The notes: generated by a model not told the origin, from the letters alone. Shown: positions 1-8,559, counted from the first letter of the stretch. The stretch: 64,000 bases of DNA from Pedobacter sp. MC2016-24 (GCF_015223055.1 NZ_JADFBX010000005.1:124001-188000); one strand, 5' to 3'. Made by a program: numbers and translations.

Positions 1-1061
1 TACAAGTAATCTGAAGGAATGATACGACTTGGATCTTTAGCTTTCGCAAAGAAATCGTCCATAAACTGCAAACTTTGCGGGTAATTTTTATTTTCAAAAG
101 CCGAATATCCTTGTAATCTGGATACTACCAAACTTTTAGGATCATTTGGATTTAAAGCTGCCAGGGCAGTTGACTCTTCCTGTAAAGTTTTATAATCTTT
201 TGCATAGAACAAGAACTGTGCATAACGCAATCTTGATTCGTAAGATTTATCAGTCAGGTCCAGGTATTTTTTATAGGCTGTCAAAGCTTCTGCAGATTTA
301 GCTGCAAATTCATTTGGCAACTGAATAGCCCACTGCATATATAACTCAGCCAGCTCTCTGTAAGCCGGGCCATAGTTTGCATCAGCAGCAATTGCCTCTT
401 TCAAACGCTCCTCAGACTCAGGAAATGCTCTTGATTCTTTGTACATACGTCCGATCTGAACAGTTGCTTTCAACAATCCAGCATTGATATTCAAGGCCCT
501 CATGTAGTTAGACAATGCTTCAGAATTCTTTTTTTGCAGGGCATAGTAATCGCCCAATGCTAAAAAGGTTTCTCCGTCTTTATCGTTTGGATCCAACTCA
601 TCTGCTTTTTGCAAATAAGGTAATGCCGATTCGAAATCAGGTTTATCAGCAGCGATATAAGCTTTTCCGATATACAACTGAGGGATGTAATCCTTTTTAG
701 AAGAAACTTCAACCGCTTTGGCAAAATTTGTTTTTGCAGAAGTTGGGTTGTTAGACACTAAATCCGCTTCTCCCAATCCAATATAGTTCAATGAATTTTT
801 TGGATCTGCGGTTACACCTTTAGTAAAAACTGCACGGGCAGAATCCACATAGTCCATCTTCAAATACACTTCACCTAAACTAAAGTAGTTATCTCCTTTA
901 CTGGCTTGTGAATTTACCAATGCTTTCAGCATGGTCGACGCTTTCTGGTACTGCTCGGCATCTATGGCCTTCTTTGCATCATTTAAGCTCTGAGCAAAAG
1001 AGGCAGAACCCATCACTACTAAACCTAAACTTAAGGTTATTGCTTTCTTTGTCATTTTCAT
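1..1061 (-). CDS. TPR-repeat exported protein (3' end outside window)
   Basis: The reading frame starts at the ATG complementary to 1059-1061 and stays open to the left edge, so the C-terminus is missing; about 353 residues are visible. It opens with a signal peptide (MKMTKKAITLSLGLVVMGSA, cleavage near SFAQ). The rest is a chain of tetratricopeptide repeats with motifs such as NYFSLGEVYLKMDYVDSA, YIPQLYIGKAYIAA and FLALGDYYALQKKNSEAL. TPR solenoids mediate protein-protein contacts; here it would be periplasmic or outer-membrane associated. It is the last visible gene of the exbB-exbD-exbD-tonB-75aa-pstS-like series, 67 bp after the PstS-like gene. A role in supporting the TonB complex is inferred from this position only. 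Confidence 0.85.
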   Translation of the reverse strand, partial: MKMTKKAITLSLGLVVMGSASFAQSLNDAKKAIDAEQYQKASTMLKALVNSQASKGDNYFSLGEVYLKMDYVDSARAVFTKGVTADPKNSLNYIGLGEADLVSNNPTSAKTNFAKAVEVSSKKDYIPQLYIGKAYIAADKPDFESALPYLQKADELDPNDKDGETFLALGDYYALQKKNSEALSNYMRALNINAGLLKATVQIGRMYKESRAFPESEERLKEAIAADANYGPAYRELAELYMQWAIQLPNEFAAKSAEALTAYKKYLDLTDKSYESRLRYAQFLFYAKDYKTLQEESTALAALNPNDPKSLVVSRLQGYSAFENKNYPQSLQFMDDFFAKAKDPSRIIPSDYL

Positions 1062-1128
1062 GGTTCAATTATTGTTTTTAGCTGTTATGAAGCCAACCAA
1101 CGCGGGCTTCATTCCCCAAATATAAAAT

Positions 1129-2037
1129 TTACTTTGTATTCTTAAAATTAAAATCGCGGGAAGATATCTTATGCGGACCCAATCCGGATTTAAGTACAAT
1201 CAATTGTCCCCTCGGACTCACCAACCAATTGGCAAAACCCGTGCCCAATCCGTCTCTTCCCTCTGCATTAATGATGTAAATATTACGCAGAAACGGATAA
1301 ATGCCATTGATCAGGTTAACCTGTTCTGGTTTGTAAAATTTATCATCCCCTTTCTTTCCTTTCACATTCTTCACTCCCATCATTTTCACCTGTTCAATAT
1401 AAGGTGCCATTTCCTTCTGATTATCGATGAGCCAGTTCACACCAACCACACCAATAAATCCCTTATTTTCCGCAATATACTTAATTACATCGTTATTTGT
1501 CTTCAAAGTATATACACCTTTTGCAGGCAAATCTTTAATCTGTGCCAGCTCTTTAAAATAACGAAGTGTACTCGAATAAGCATTGTCAAACACCAATTGC
1601 TTAGTTCCCGCAGAAGTCCCTTTCAATATATCAACAACTTCATTAACGTTAATGTTTGTATCTAAATTACTTTTGTTCGTAATCAGGGCAATTCCATCTA
1701 TGGCAAACCTGGATGTTTTAGGAACAATACTACGGCTTCTGTACAGCTTATCTTCAGCTGGCGTTAACATGCGCGAAAGGACAATTACGCGTACACTGTC
1801 ATTCAAAAATGTAGGAATAATCTTTTGTTCATTACCTTCAGTGACGGTAAATTTAGTATCCGGATAGTCCGATTGAAAAACTTCAATCTGGTCGGCCAGC
1901 ACTTCAGAAAAAGACTCGTCAACCAACATGGTTACCGTACCGGATGTCCGGGTCTCTTCCACTGCATCTGCAGGCTTCAGTTTCGGTTTACAGGCAATAA
2001 ATGCCGTCAATAAAAGGATCAAACTTAAGTTCTTCAT
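1129..2037 (-). CDS. PstS-like phosphate-binding lipoprotein
   Basis: A 302-residue lipoprotein: the hydrophobic N-terminus ends in the lipobox TAFIAC with Cys16. The body resembles type II periplasmic binding proteins of the PstS class, with GTVTMLVDESF near the start, a central ALITN strand, and VGVNWLIDNQ followed by NGIYPFLRNIYIIN, matching the closing part of PstS-like folds. No phosphate ABC permease genes are nearby. It lies in the TonB operon, 23 bp after a small membrane protein. PstS-like lipoproteins recur in this operon type in Bacteroidota. Phosphate as ligand is unproven, and a structural or scavenging role for the TonB system is possible. Confidence 0.75.
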   Translation of the reverse strand: MKNLSLILLLTAFIACKPKLKPADAVEETRTSGTVTMLVDESFSEVLADQIEVFQSDYPDTKFTVTEGNEQKIIPTFLNDSVRVIVLSRMLTPAEDKLYRSRSIVPKTSRFAIDGIALITNKSNLDTNINVNEVVDILKGTSAGTKQLVFDNAYSSTLRYFKELAQIKDLPAKGVYTLKTNNDVIKYIAENKGFIGVVGVNWLIDNQKEMAPYIEQVKMMGVKNVKGKKGDDKFYKPEQVNLINGIYPFLRNIYIINAEGRDGLGTGFANWLVSPRGQLIVLKSGLGPHKISSRDFNFKNTK

Positions 2038-2060
2038 TACCTATTTTATTTAGTGCTGCG

Positions 2061-2288
2061 TTATTCTTCTGCTTTCGGACTCACTACACGCCAAAACCTG
2101 ATGATTGCATATACGATCAGCAGGCAACCCAAAAGGATTCTATAAACCGGCTGCAACATATTTAAAACCTGATTTCCAAAAATGAGCATGCCTCCTAAAA
2201 CCAGGTAAAAGAGAAACATGACCAGGCCTAAAATGAACAGAAATCGCTGTTGAGGCGATTTCTGTTTAAACGTTTCAAAACTAAACAT
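2061..2288 (-). CDS. small two-helix membrane protein of the TonB operon
   Basis: A 75-residue protein I cannot assign to a named family. It has two hydrophobic segments (about residues 17-37, LFILGLVMFLFYLVLGGMLI, and 45-65, PVYRILLGCLLIVYAIIRF) and charged ends, so it is probably an inner-membrane hairpin with both termini in the cytoplasm. It sits 3 bp after the tonB stop and 23 bp before the PstS-like gene, so it is clearly in the operon. Co-location with ExbB, ExbD and TonB suggests an accessory subunit; this is inference from context. Confidence 0.7.
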   Translation of the reverse strand: MFSFETFKQKSPQQRFLFILGLVMFLFYLVLGGMLIFGNQVLNMLQPVYRILLGCLLIVYAIIRFWRVVSPKAEE

Positions 2289-2291
2289 CTA

Positions 2292-3113
2292 TTATTGAGA
2301 TAAAGTAAAGCTGATTGGAATGTTAAATTTAACACGTACCGGTTTACCATTTTGGATACCCGGAGTCCAGTTCGGGCTGTTCTGTAATACGCGGATTGCC
2401 TCCTCGTCAGTACCACCACCCAATTTTCTTTCCACTTTAATATCAGTAAGCTTACCATTTTTTTCAACCACGAAAGATACGAATACCTTACCCTGGATGT
2501 TGTTTTCCTGAGCCATGGCTGGATATCTTACCGCTTTCTTTAAGTAAGCGTAGAATTTCTCCATACCACCAGGGAAACCTGGTTGAGTCTCGATACTTAC
2601 ATAGTCATAAACCTTAGTATCTTCAACTACTGCTGCTTGTTTCGGACCTTCACCAACCGGACCAGCGATCACAATGTCAGCATCAGGATCACCTGCTACA
2701 GTTTTTTGTCCCGGGTCAGCTTTTTTCAAGTCTTCAATCTGAACAGGCTCTTTGTCAACCACCTCATTATCCGGTTTTACAATCGGAGGAGGGAATTTAA
2801 CCTGATCCTGTTTTGGCGGCGGTGGCTCTACCGGTGGCGGCGGAGGTGTCTCCGGGTTTACCGGTGGAGGTGGCGCAACCACAACCTCAACCTGCTTCAC
2901 TTCGTTATCTTCAGGAAGCTTCCCCTTAATCAAGCTCACGAGCTTAGGGGCAACGAACATCAATATAAAAACTGTTGATGCTATAAGAAGTGCCTTAGTC
3001 GTATTTGCATTACTTTCTCTACGTAGCTCGTAAGCGCCGTATTTCTTGTTTTTATCCGCAAATACTACATCAAGCCACTCTGTTTTTAATAAATCTATCT
3101 TAGAACCAAACAT
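2292..3113 (-). CDS. tonB: TonB energy-transducing protein
   Basis: A 273-residue TonB. The cytoplasmic start carries the FADKNKKYGAYELRR stretch common in Bacteroidota TonB. A single membrane helix follows (about 42-62, LLIASTVFILMFVAPKLV), then a proline-rich periplasmic spacer (about 84-125, runs such as VAPPPPPVNPETPPPPPVEP), and a C-terminal TonB domain from about residue 185 (FPGGMEKFYAYLKKAVRYPA to the end). It carries proton-motive energy from ExbB/ExbD to TonB-dependent receptors, which here would include the three SusC proteins. It lies 23 bp downstream of the second exbD. Confidence 0.95.
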   Translation of the reverse strand: MFGSKIDLLKTEWLDVVFADKNKKYGAYELRRESNANTTKALLIASTVFILMFVAPKLVSLIKGKLPEDNEVKQVEVVVAPPPPVNPETPPPPPVEPPPPKQDQVKFPPPIVKPDNEVVDKEPVQIEDLKKADPGQKTVAGDPDADIVIAGPVGEGPKQAAVVEDTKVYDYVSIETQPGFPGGMEKFYAYLKKAVRYPAMAQENNIQGKVFVSFVVEKNGKLTDIKVERKLGGGTDEEAIRVLQNSPNWTPGIQNGKPVRVKFNIPISFTLSQ

Positions 3114-3136
3114 AGCCTAGTATTTAATATTGTTAA

Positions 3137-3682
3137 TTATTTATCTAAAATTCCAGCTTGTCTCATGAAATCTTTTTCAGCATCAGTAATGTTCTCGTCA
3201 TCGATCGCTGGTGCAGTTGTGATCTTTGCAATCGACAACTCATCCATGATATCAACAAAGTTTTTATAAGTAGCGCCTGATGTTGGTTTGATCACCATGA
3301 TGATCTGTCTTCCACCAGTAGCTTCTGCTACTTTCTTTTTATTATCTAATATTGATTTTCTGATATCACCGAAGCCCTCTACATTAGGCTTTGATTTACC
3401 TGCTTCTCCCATGTACCAAGCCACTTTATTGTTTTTACCCAACAAGATGGTCATCGTTTCCGAAGCACGCAATTCATTCCTTTCAACCGAGTTATCGTCT
3501 TTATCAGGCTTTGCAATATCCATTGCAATTGGTTTCGACAGGGAGGTTGTTAGCATAAAGAAGGTAATCAACAAGAAGGCTAAATCCACCATCGCCGTTA
3601 GATCGACTTTGGTATTGGCTTTCTTGGTTCTTACTTTACCGCCTTTTTTGCCACCCCCGCTGGAGGTATCTAATTCTGCCAT
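3137..3682 (-). CDS. exbD: ExbD-type biopolymer transport protein (second copy)
   Basis: A 181-residue ExbD/TolR protein. A short basic N-terminus leads into one membrane helix (about 27-50, VDLTAMVDLAFLLITFFMLT) containing the conserved Asp of the proton pathway (VDLAFLL). The periplasmic part has the typical mixed alpha/beta ending (VDIMDELSIAKITTAPAIDD). It partners ExbB in the proton-driven motor that powers TonB. The gene follows the first exbD by 9 bp and precedes tonB. The two ExbD proteins differ in length and sequence, so they are not a recent duplication; a heteromeric ExbD module is usual in this phylum. Confidence 0.93.
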   Translation of the reverse strand: MAELDTSSGGGKKGGKVRTKKANTKVDLTAMVDLAFLLITFFMLTTSLSKPIAMDIAKPDKDDNSVERNELRASETMTILLGKNNKVAWYMGEAGKSKPNVEGFGDIRKSILDNKKKVAEATGGRQIIMVIKPTSGATYKNFVDIMDELSIAKITTAPAIDDENITDAEKDFMRQAGILDK

Positions 3683-3691
3683 AATGTATGA

Positions 3692-4309
3692 TTATTGAGC
3701 ATCGCCTTCGGCAGATGTAATTAAACTAAATTTGTTAACTTTTTGCTTTTGAAGGATATCAACAACCTTTTTAACGGTTGGATACTCTTCCTGTGCATCT
3801 CCTTTAATACTCACGCGCATTTGTGTGGAGTGCAGCTCAGCAACAGAGTGACGGGATTGCATTACCCATTCTGCCAACTGGTTGTTGGTTGAATCGGCCG
3901 GAATACCACCAGAATTTGCTAAGAATGCTTTACGTTTCTCCCCATCCATGGCGATGAAATTTTTCATATCCTGGATTGGTACACCGAAAGCACCAATAAC
4001 ACCGAAACGCTCTTTTTCTTCTGGAGTGAAGTTAATGTTATACTTCTCACCCATTTTTCCAAGCGTAGCCATTTTGATGTCTTTACCTACGATCTCGTAA
4101 AACACTTTTCCTTTACCGATGGACAAAATACCCATATCCAAATCTGGAACTTTCAACTTGTAAGTTGAAGAAGGGATTGTCACGTCCAAAGGATCAGGCT
4201 GACGTGCAGTTGCTGTTAATATAAAGAAAGTAAGCAATAGGAAAGACACGTCGCACATGGCGGTCATATCTATCGAAGTACTCTTTCTTTGGACCTTTGC
4301 TCTTGGCAT
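3692..4309 (-). CDS. exbD: ExbD-type biopolymer transport protein (first copy)
   Basis: A 205-residue ExbD/TolR protein. The N-terminus (MPRAKVQRKSTSIDMTAMCD) leads into a single membrane helix (about 14-34) with the conserved Asp in MCDVSFLLLTFFIL. Its periplasmic region is longer than in the second ExbD, with an insertion around residues 75-140 rich in charged residues. The C-terminal part (MRVSIKGDAQEEYPTVKKVV) matches the ExbD fold. The gene starts 86 bp downstream of exbB. The role is assembly with ExbB into the proton channel that energises TonB. Confidence 0.92.
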   Translation of the reverse strand: MPRAKVQRKSTSIDMTAMCDVSFLLLTFFILTATARQPDPLDVTIPSSTYKLKVPDLDMGILSIGKGKVFYEIVGKDIKMATLGKMGEKYNINFTPEEKERFGVIGAFGVPIQDMKNFIAMDGEKRKAFLANSGGIPADSTNNQLAEWVMQSRHSVAELHSTQMRVSIKGDAQEEYPTVKKVVDILQKQKVNKFSLITSAEGDAQ

Positions 4310-4395
4310 AATTTTAAAAATTACTAATGTTTTAACTAATGATGTTTATTCTTCCGGTTTTCCATAAAAGCCGGTAAAAAAAAATTCATTATTTT

Positions 4396-5223
4396 TTATT
4401 TATGCGTAGAAGCGTAAGTCTGGATGATGCTGAAACCTGCTTCATCAATTGCATAAGTCAATTTATCAATTTTAGAAGTCAAGATGTTGTACATGATAAT
4501 TGCCAAAGTAGAAGTACCGATACCTGTAGCTGTGTTAATCAAAGCCTCAGAGATACCAGTTGCCAATGCAGCCTGATCTGGAGCACCAGAGTTAGCCAAA
4601 CCACCGAAGGCCTTGATCATACCTGTTACTGTACCCAATAGACCCATCAATGTACCTACTGATACCAAAGTAGCAATTACAGTTAAGTTTTGCTCTAACA
4701 TTGGCATTTCTAATGTAGTCGCTTCTTCGATGTCTTTTTGAATTGCTAAACATTTCTGGTCAGTATCCATGTTAGGCTCAACTTCCATCTCACGATATTT
4801 TTTCAAACCTGATTTAATTACGTTAGCAACAGAACCTTGTTGTTTATCGCATTCTGCCATTGCAGATTCGATGTTGTTAGAGTTCAAAAGTGATTGAACT
4901 TTTTTAACAAAAGCATCTAAGCTAGATGTTCCTGTTGCCTTACCAATTACGATAAAACGCTCTACTGAGAATACGATTACCATCAATAACATACCCATCA
5001 ATACTGGTACGATCGGACCTCCTTTGTAAGCCATACCCATGTAGTTACCAACCTTAGGTAAGTTTTCTGGATTATCATCAATAAAGTTTTTAGCGTCTCC
5101 CAGGATAAATTTGAAAATACATACCCCAATAATGATACAGATTGGAATAGTTAGTGTAGCGAATAAATTTGAAGCTGATGAGCTCTCTTTCTTTACTGTT
5201 GTTGGTTTTGGTGCGTTTGCCAT
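4396..5223 (-). CDS. exbB: ExbB/TolQ/MotA-family proton channel
   Basis: A 275-residue inner-membrane protein. It has an extra N-terminal helix (about 20-42), a second helix around 75-93 (MGMLLMVIVFSVERFIVI), a cytoplasmic middle region (about 95-180), and two C-terminal helices containing the family signature (LVSVGTLMGLLGTVTGMI and GISEALINTATGIGTSTLAI). It forms the pentameric channel around ExbD. It is the first gene of the minus-strand operon and lies behind a consensus promoter at 5324-5354, so it sets expression of the whole TonB module. Confidence 0.94.
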   Translation of the reverse strand: MANAPKPTTVKKESSSASNLFATLTIPICIIIGVCIFKFILGDAKNFIDDNPENLPKVGNYMGMAYKGGPIVPVLMGMLLMVIVFSVERFIVIGKATGTSSLDAFVKKVQSLLNSNNIESAMAECDKQQGSVANVIKSGLKKYREMEVEPNMDTDQKCLAIQKDIEEATTLEMPMLEQNLTVIATLVSVGTLMGLLGTVTGMIKAFGGLANSGAPDQAALATGISEALINTATGIGTSTLAIIMYNILTSKIDKLTYAIDEAGFSIIQTYASTHK

Positions 5224-5323
5224 TTTTTTTTAGTTTTTTAGTTTTTAGTACTTTTTGTTTTTTAAAATTAGATTAAATATTCCGTAATACACACAACGAC
5301 GATTACAAACAATTGTTGCAACA

Positions 5324-5354
5324 ACAAATTTATAATTTTCATTTTAATTCCAAA
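5324..5354 (-). promoter_or_regulatory. Bacteroidota-type promoter of the exbB operon
   Basis: On the minus strand, TTTG (complement of 5351-5354) is followed after 19 bp by TAAATTTG (complement of 5324-5331). This matches the -33 TTTG / -7 TAnnTTTG pattern of the primary sigma factor in Bacteroidota exactly. Transcription should start near 5318, giving a 5' leader of about 95 nt before the exbB ATG at 5223. The leader is A/T-rich and shows no obvious structure. Confidence 0.75.
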
Positions 5355-5411
5355 TTAAATAATCGTTAGCTTGTTATCCCGAATCATCCCTTCCCGTATT
5401 CGTGTATAATT

Positions 5412-5444
5412 AAAAAAGATTGTCTCGGTGGTGAGACAATCTTT
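5412..5444 (-). terminator. intrinsic terminator of pckA
   Basis: A perfect 12-bp stem: AAAGATTGTCTC at 5415-5426 pairs with GAGACAATCTTT at 5433-5444 around the loop GGTGGT. Read on the minus strand, the stem is followed by a run of six T. It lies 56 bp beyond the pckA stop, just upstream of the exbB promoter, and so insulates the TonB operon. Confidence 0.88.
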
Positions 5445-5499
5445 CGCAATTAAAACTAAAAAAAAGCTGAAATGCAAATTTTTAAGTAAAAAAATGCTT

Positions 5500-7104
5500 T
5501 TAATGGGTGTTTTCCACAACTTTTGGTAAGGATGCCAGCATTTCATCACTTGCATAGTCCTCAAATTGCTTGAAATTCTGGATAAATGCCAGGGCAAGTT
5601 CTGCTGCTTTTTGATCGTATTCTTTTGGATCAGTCCAGGTGTTTCTTGGATTTAAAATTTCCGCAGGTACTTCCGGACAACCCACTGGAATATGCAGTCC
5701 GAAGATGGGGTCGGTGTCAAATGCGATGTTCTCAAATTCGCCTTTCAAAGCGGCTGAGATCATGGCCCTGGTATAGGCCAGTTTCATTCTTTTACCTACA
5801 CCATAAGCACCTCCGCTCCAGCCAGTATTGATCAGCCATACATTAACCTGGTGCTTTTGCATTTTCTCTCCCAGCAATCCCGCATAACGGGTTGGATGTA
5901 AGGGTAAGAAGGCTTTTCCAAAACAGGCAGAAAAAGTGAGCTGAGGTTCAGTTACCCCTGCCTCCGTACCTGCAACCTTAGCGGTATAACCCGAAATGAA
6001 ATGGAACATGGCTTGTCCCGGTGTCAGTTTGGATATCGGTGGCAATACACCAAAAGCATCTGCAGTTAGGAAAAAGATATTTTTAGGAACCCCTGCAATA
6101 GAAGGAATGATGGCATTTTCAATATAGTCAATTGGATAAGCCACACGGGTATTCTCTGTTTTATCAATATTTGAAAAGTCGACGGTACGTGTTTGCGGAA
6201 AATAGTTGATGTTCTCCAGCAAAGAACCGAACTTAATTGCGTTAAAAATCTGCGGCTCTTTTTCTGCGGTCAGGTCTACACATTTCGCATAACACCCGCC
6301 CTCAAAATTAAATACCGTTTCTGATCCCCAGCCATGTTCATCATCACCGATCAGGCCGCGCTCAGGATCTGCAGAAAGTGTTGTTTTTCCCGTACCAGAC
6401 AAACCGAAAAAGATCGCGGTATCACCATCTTTACCCACATTTGCCGAGCAGTGCATCGATAAAGTATCTCTTTGCTCTGGTAAAATGAAATTCAACACAG
6501 AAAAAATTCCTTTTTTGATCTCACCAGTATAACCGGTGCCCCCAATCAGGATCATTTTTTTAGAGAAATTCAGAATCGAGAAGTTGGATTGTCTTGTTCC
6601 GTCCAATGCCGGGTCCGCCAAAAAGGTAGGTGCAGCAATGATGGTCCATTCCGGCTGGCCAATCACCTCATCTGCAGCCAACCTTAAAAACAGGTTATTC
6701 GAAAACAAATTCTGGTAAGCCGTTTCAGTAACCACCCTGATCGTTGTTTTGTAATTTTCATCTGCGCATGCGTAGGCATCACGAACATAAAAATCCTTTT
6801 GATTCAGGTGCGACGTAACTTTTTCAAACAGCGAATCAAAGTGCTCCGGCGTAAATTTAATGTTAATGTCTCCCCACCAAACGCTATCCGCCGTCAGCGC
6901 ATCACAAACAACAAATCTATCCTTTGGAGAACGACCGGTAAATTTTCCGGTATCAATCGCCAGTGCCCCGGAATCGGCCAGTGTACCTTCTCCGTTTTTT
7001 AAGGCCTCTTCAACCAATTGTGCTACATTAAGCTGAAATAGCGCCTTGTCCGAATCTAAATTCAGATAGCTCAAATCAGGCTTAAGCATAAAAGCTTTGC
7101 TCAT
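5500..7104 (-). CDS. pckA: phosphoenolpyruvate carboxykinase (ATP)
   Basis: A 534-residue ATP-dependent PEP carboxykinase, the usual family length, converting oxaloacetate and ATP to PEP, CO2 and ADP in gluconeogenesis. Visible motifs are the substrate-site start (TGRSPKDRFVV), the kinase-1a P-loop (FFGLSGTGKTTLSAD), the kinase-2 metal motif (LIGDDEHGWG) and the adenine-site region (NTGWSGGAYGVGKRMKL). The GTP-enzyme signatures are absent. The gene is monocistronic, with a candidate minus-strand -7 element TAGCTTTG at 7124-7131 and a strong terminator after it. A second in-frame ATG at 7089 (MLKPDLSYLNLD) is a possible alternative start. A gluconeogenic enzyme fits growth on uronic or deoxy-sugars, but this gene is near-universal in the group. 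Confidence 0.97.
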   Translation of the reverse strand: MSKAFMLKPDLSYLNLDSDKALFQLNVAQLVEEALKNGEGTLADSGALAIDTGKFTGRSPKDRFVVCDALTADSVWWGDINIKFTPEHFDSLFEKVTSHLNQKDFYVRDAYACADENYKTTIRVVTETAYQNLFSNNLFLRLAADEVIGQPEWTIIAAPTFLADPALDGTRQSNFSILNFSKKMILIGGTGYTGEIKKGIFSVLNFILPEQRDTLSMHCSANVGKDGDTAIFFGLSGTGKTTLSADPERGLIGDDEHGWGSETVFNFEGGCYAKCVDLTAEKEPQIFNAIKFGSLLENINYFPQTRTVDFSNIDKTENTRVAYPIDYIENAIIPSIAGVPKNIFFLTADAFGVLPPISKLTPGQAMFHFISGYTAKVAGTEAGVTEPQLTFSACFGKAFLPLHPTRYAGLLGEKMQKHQVNVWLINTGWSGGAYGVGKRMKLAYTRAMISAALKGEFENIAFDTDPIFGLHIPVGCPEVPAEILNPRNTWTDPKEYDQKAAELALAFIQNFKQFEDYASDEMLASLPKVVENTH

Positions 7105-7123
7105 AAATAATAAGTTAGTCCGA

Positions 7124-7131
7124 CAAAGCTA
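7124..7131 (-). promoter_or_regulatory. candidate -7 element of pckA
   Basis: TAGCTTTG on the minus strand matches TAnnTTTG. The expected -33 position, 19 bp further upstream, has no clear TTTG, so this is a weaker call than the exbB and metK promoters. The predicted leader is very short, about 14 nt. Confidence 0.4.
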
Positions 7132-7225
7132 TACAGATTAAAAGTAAAAAAGCACCTTTTTGCCGTAAAAATTTTACTTATTGTCGCCCATACACTAACA
7201 GCAAAACGCTCATTATCAATAATTT

Positions 7226-7249
7226 AAAACGTTTTCATAAAACGTTTTT
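7226..7249 (-). terminator. AT-rich hairpin at the end of the SUI1 gene
   Basis: Two copies of the self-complementary AAAACGTTTT flank CAT, giving a 10-bp hairpin with a 3-nt loop. It starts within the stop codon region of the SUI1-type gene. On the minus strand only a short T-run follows, so it is a plausible but weak terminator or 3'-end stabiliser. Confidence 0.4.
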
Positions 7250-7601
7250 AGCCACCTGATTTTTTAACTTTAAAGCCCGCCGCCTGAAGCAATAAAATCA
7301 CTTTATCCCTAAAATCACCCTGGATTAAAATTTCGCCTTCCTTCGCAGCCCCTCCTACCCCACATTTATTCTTCAGCATTTTGGCCAGCTGATCCAGTTC
7401 ATCGTCATTTCCCCGGAAGCCGGTAATCAGCGTAACGGCCTTTCCGCCACGATTTTTACGATCCAGTGTAACCCTCAAATCCTGCTGGTTATTCGGAATC
7501 GCTGCATCCGTCTGTTCGTCTTCAACTTCATAATTAAACGAGGGATCTGTAGAGTACATAATCCCGCCAAGATCGCTTAATGATTTCTTTTTAGGCTTCA
7601 T
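7248..7601 (-). CDS. SUI1/eIF1-family translation factor (YciH-like)
   Basis: A 117-residue protein with a SUI1 domain over about residues 45-113. It shows the basic loop (LDRKNRGGKAVTLITGFRGN), the conserved glycine segment (KNKCGVGGAAKEGEILIQGD) and the final helix (DKVILLLQAAGFKVKKSGG). Bacterial SUI1 proteins (YciH type) resemble eIF1 and are thought to affect start-site selection on the 30S subunit. The first 11 bases overlap the end of the upstream lipid-kinase-like gene, implying translational coupling. The N-terminal 40 residues are acidic and probably flexible. Confidence 0.88.
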   Translation of the reverse strand: MKPKKKSLSDLGGIMYSTDPSFNYEVEDEQTDAAIPNNQQDLRVTLDRKNRGGKAVTLITGFRGNDDELDQLAKMLKNKCGVGGAAKEGEILIQGDFRDKVILLLQAAGFKVKKSGG

Positions 7602-8481
7602 ATTTTGGAGTAATGATATTTAATGAAAGGGGTATAATTCCTGCTTCTATTTCTTTGCCCATAAAGAAGGGCTCGCCATCAATATGGATGGCATCTTCCA
7701 TACCTCTTACAATACGGATCTGCTTTCCTTTGATGATCTCTACAATATTGGAGCGGTCGGTTTTCGCCATCATCATTTCATAGGCCAAAACCGGCAGCTT
7801 GTATAAAGGAAATGCATTCACGATACACACATCCAACAAACCATCTGTTACCGAGGCTGTTGGTGCAATATGAGCATTGTTTCCATATTGAGAAGAATTG
7901 GCCAAACTGATTACAAAAGCCCGTCGCACATATTCTTTGCCATCGATATAGATATGGTAAGTTTGTGCCCTGTAGCTTGTGGCTTCTTTTAAGGCCAGCT
8001 TGGCATAGCCACTCAGGCCACGTGTTTTATGTCCGGCAAATACCGAACTGATCCGGGCATCGAAGCCCATACCAGCCATATTGAAAAAACTCTTGTTGTT
8101 AAACGTCCCGGTATCGATTACCTGTACCACACCGGTATTGATCACCTGTATGGCTTTCACCGTGTTCATTGGTATTTTTAGAAACCGGGCCAGGCCGTTT
8201 CCAGAGCCAAAAGGCAAAACACCCAGCACCTTTTGTGCCTGCATGACCTTACTTGCTACTTCATTGATTGTTCCATCACCGCCAACTGCCACAATGATGT
8301 CAAAATTCTTATTGGCAGCCTCCTCCGCAATTTCTGCCGCATGCCCGGCATATTCCGTAAAAGCAAAATTGGGATTAAATTGCTCCCTGTCCAGATGCGC
8401 ATCAATTAAAGCCGGGATTTTCTGTTTATCCTTACCACCCGAAATCGGATTAATGATAAATAATATGTTCGATTTTGACAA
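7591..8481 (-). CDS. diacylglycerol/sphingosine kinase-family protein (YegS/DgkB-like)
   Basis: A 296-residue DAGK catalytic-domain protein, full length for the YegS/DgkB/LCB5 family. It begins with the typical FIINPISGGK strand-loop. It has the nucleotide-binding motif VAVGGDGTINEVA (about 65-77), the GSGNGLARFL motif, and the C-terminal beta-sandwich (IHIDGEPFFMGKEIEAGIIPL). It likely phosphorylates a lipid such as diacylglycerol or a sphingoid base; Sphingobacteria make sphingolipids, so the latter is possible but not shown. The start is TTG at 8481: the frame has a stop 18 bp upstream and no ATG in between. It overlaps the SUI1 gene by 11 bp. Confidence 0.87.
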   Translation of the reverse strand: MSKSNILFIINPISGGKDKQKIPALIDAHLDREQFNPNFAFTEYAGHAAEIAEEAANKNFDIIVAVGGDGTINEVASKVMQAQKVLGVLPFGSGNGLARFLKIPMNTVKAIQVINTGVVQVIDTGTFNNKSFFNMAGMGFDARISSVFAGHKTRGLSGYAKLALKEATSYRAQTYHIYIDGKEYVRRAFVISLANSSQYGNNAHIAPTASVTDGLLDVCIVNAFPLYKLPVLAYEMMMAKTDRSNIVEIIKGKQIRIVRGMEDAIHIDGEPFFMGKEIEAGIIPLSLNIITPKYEA

Positions 8482-8520
8482 GATCTTATAGTTATTTCAG
8501 GTACAAAATAATCGATATTT

Positions 8521-8551
8521 TTTGACTATTTAAATATATAGTGTAATTTTG
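8521..8551 (+). promoter_or_regulatory. metK: consensus Bacteroidota promoter of metK
   Basis: TTTG at 8521-8524, a 19-bp spacer and TAATTTTG at 8544-8551 match the -33/-7 consensus perfectly. Transcription should begin near 8557, a few bases before the SAM-II-like aptamer, so the whole aptamer lies in the 5' leader. Confidence 0.8.
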
Positions 8552-8559
8552 CGCTATTA

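Noticed and set aside
1171..1665. Long open frame antisense to the PstS-like gene
   Set aside because: It is a shadow of the real lipoprotein gene: biased composition, no domain, and the opposite strand has a clear lipobox and family motifs.
2583..2978. 131-codon frame opposite tonB, rich in Arg and Trp
   Set aside because: It is the complement of the proline-rich TonB spacer and therefore a composition artefact.
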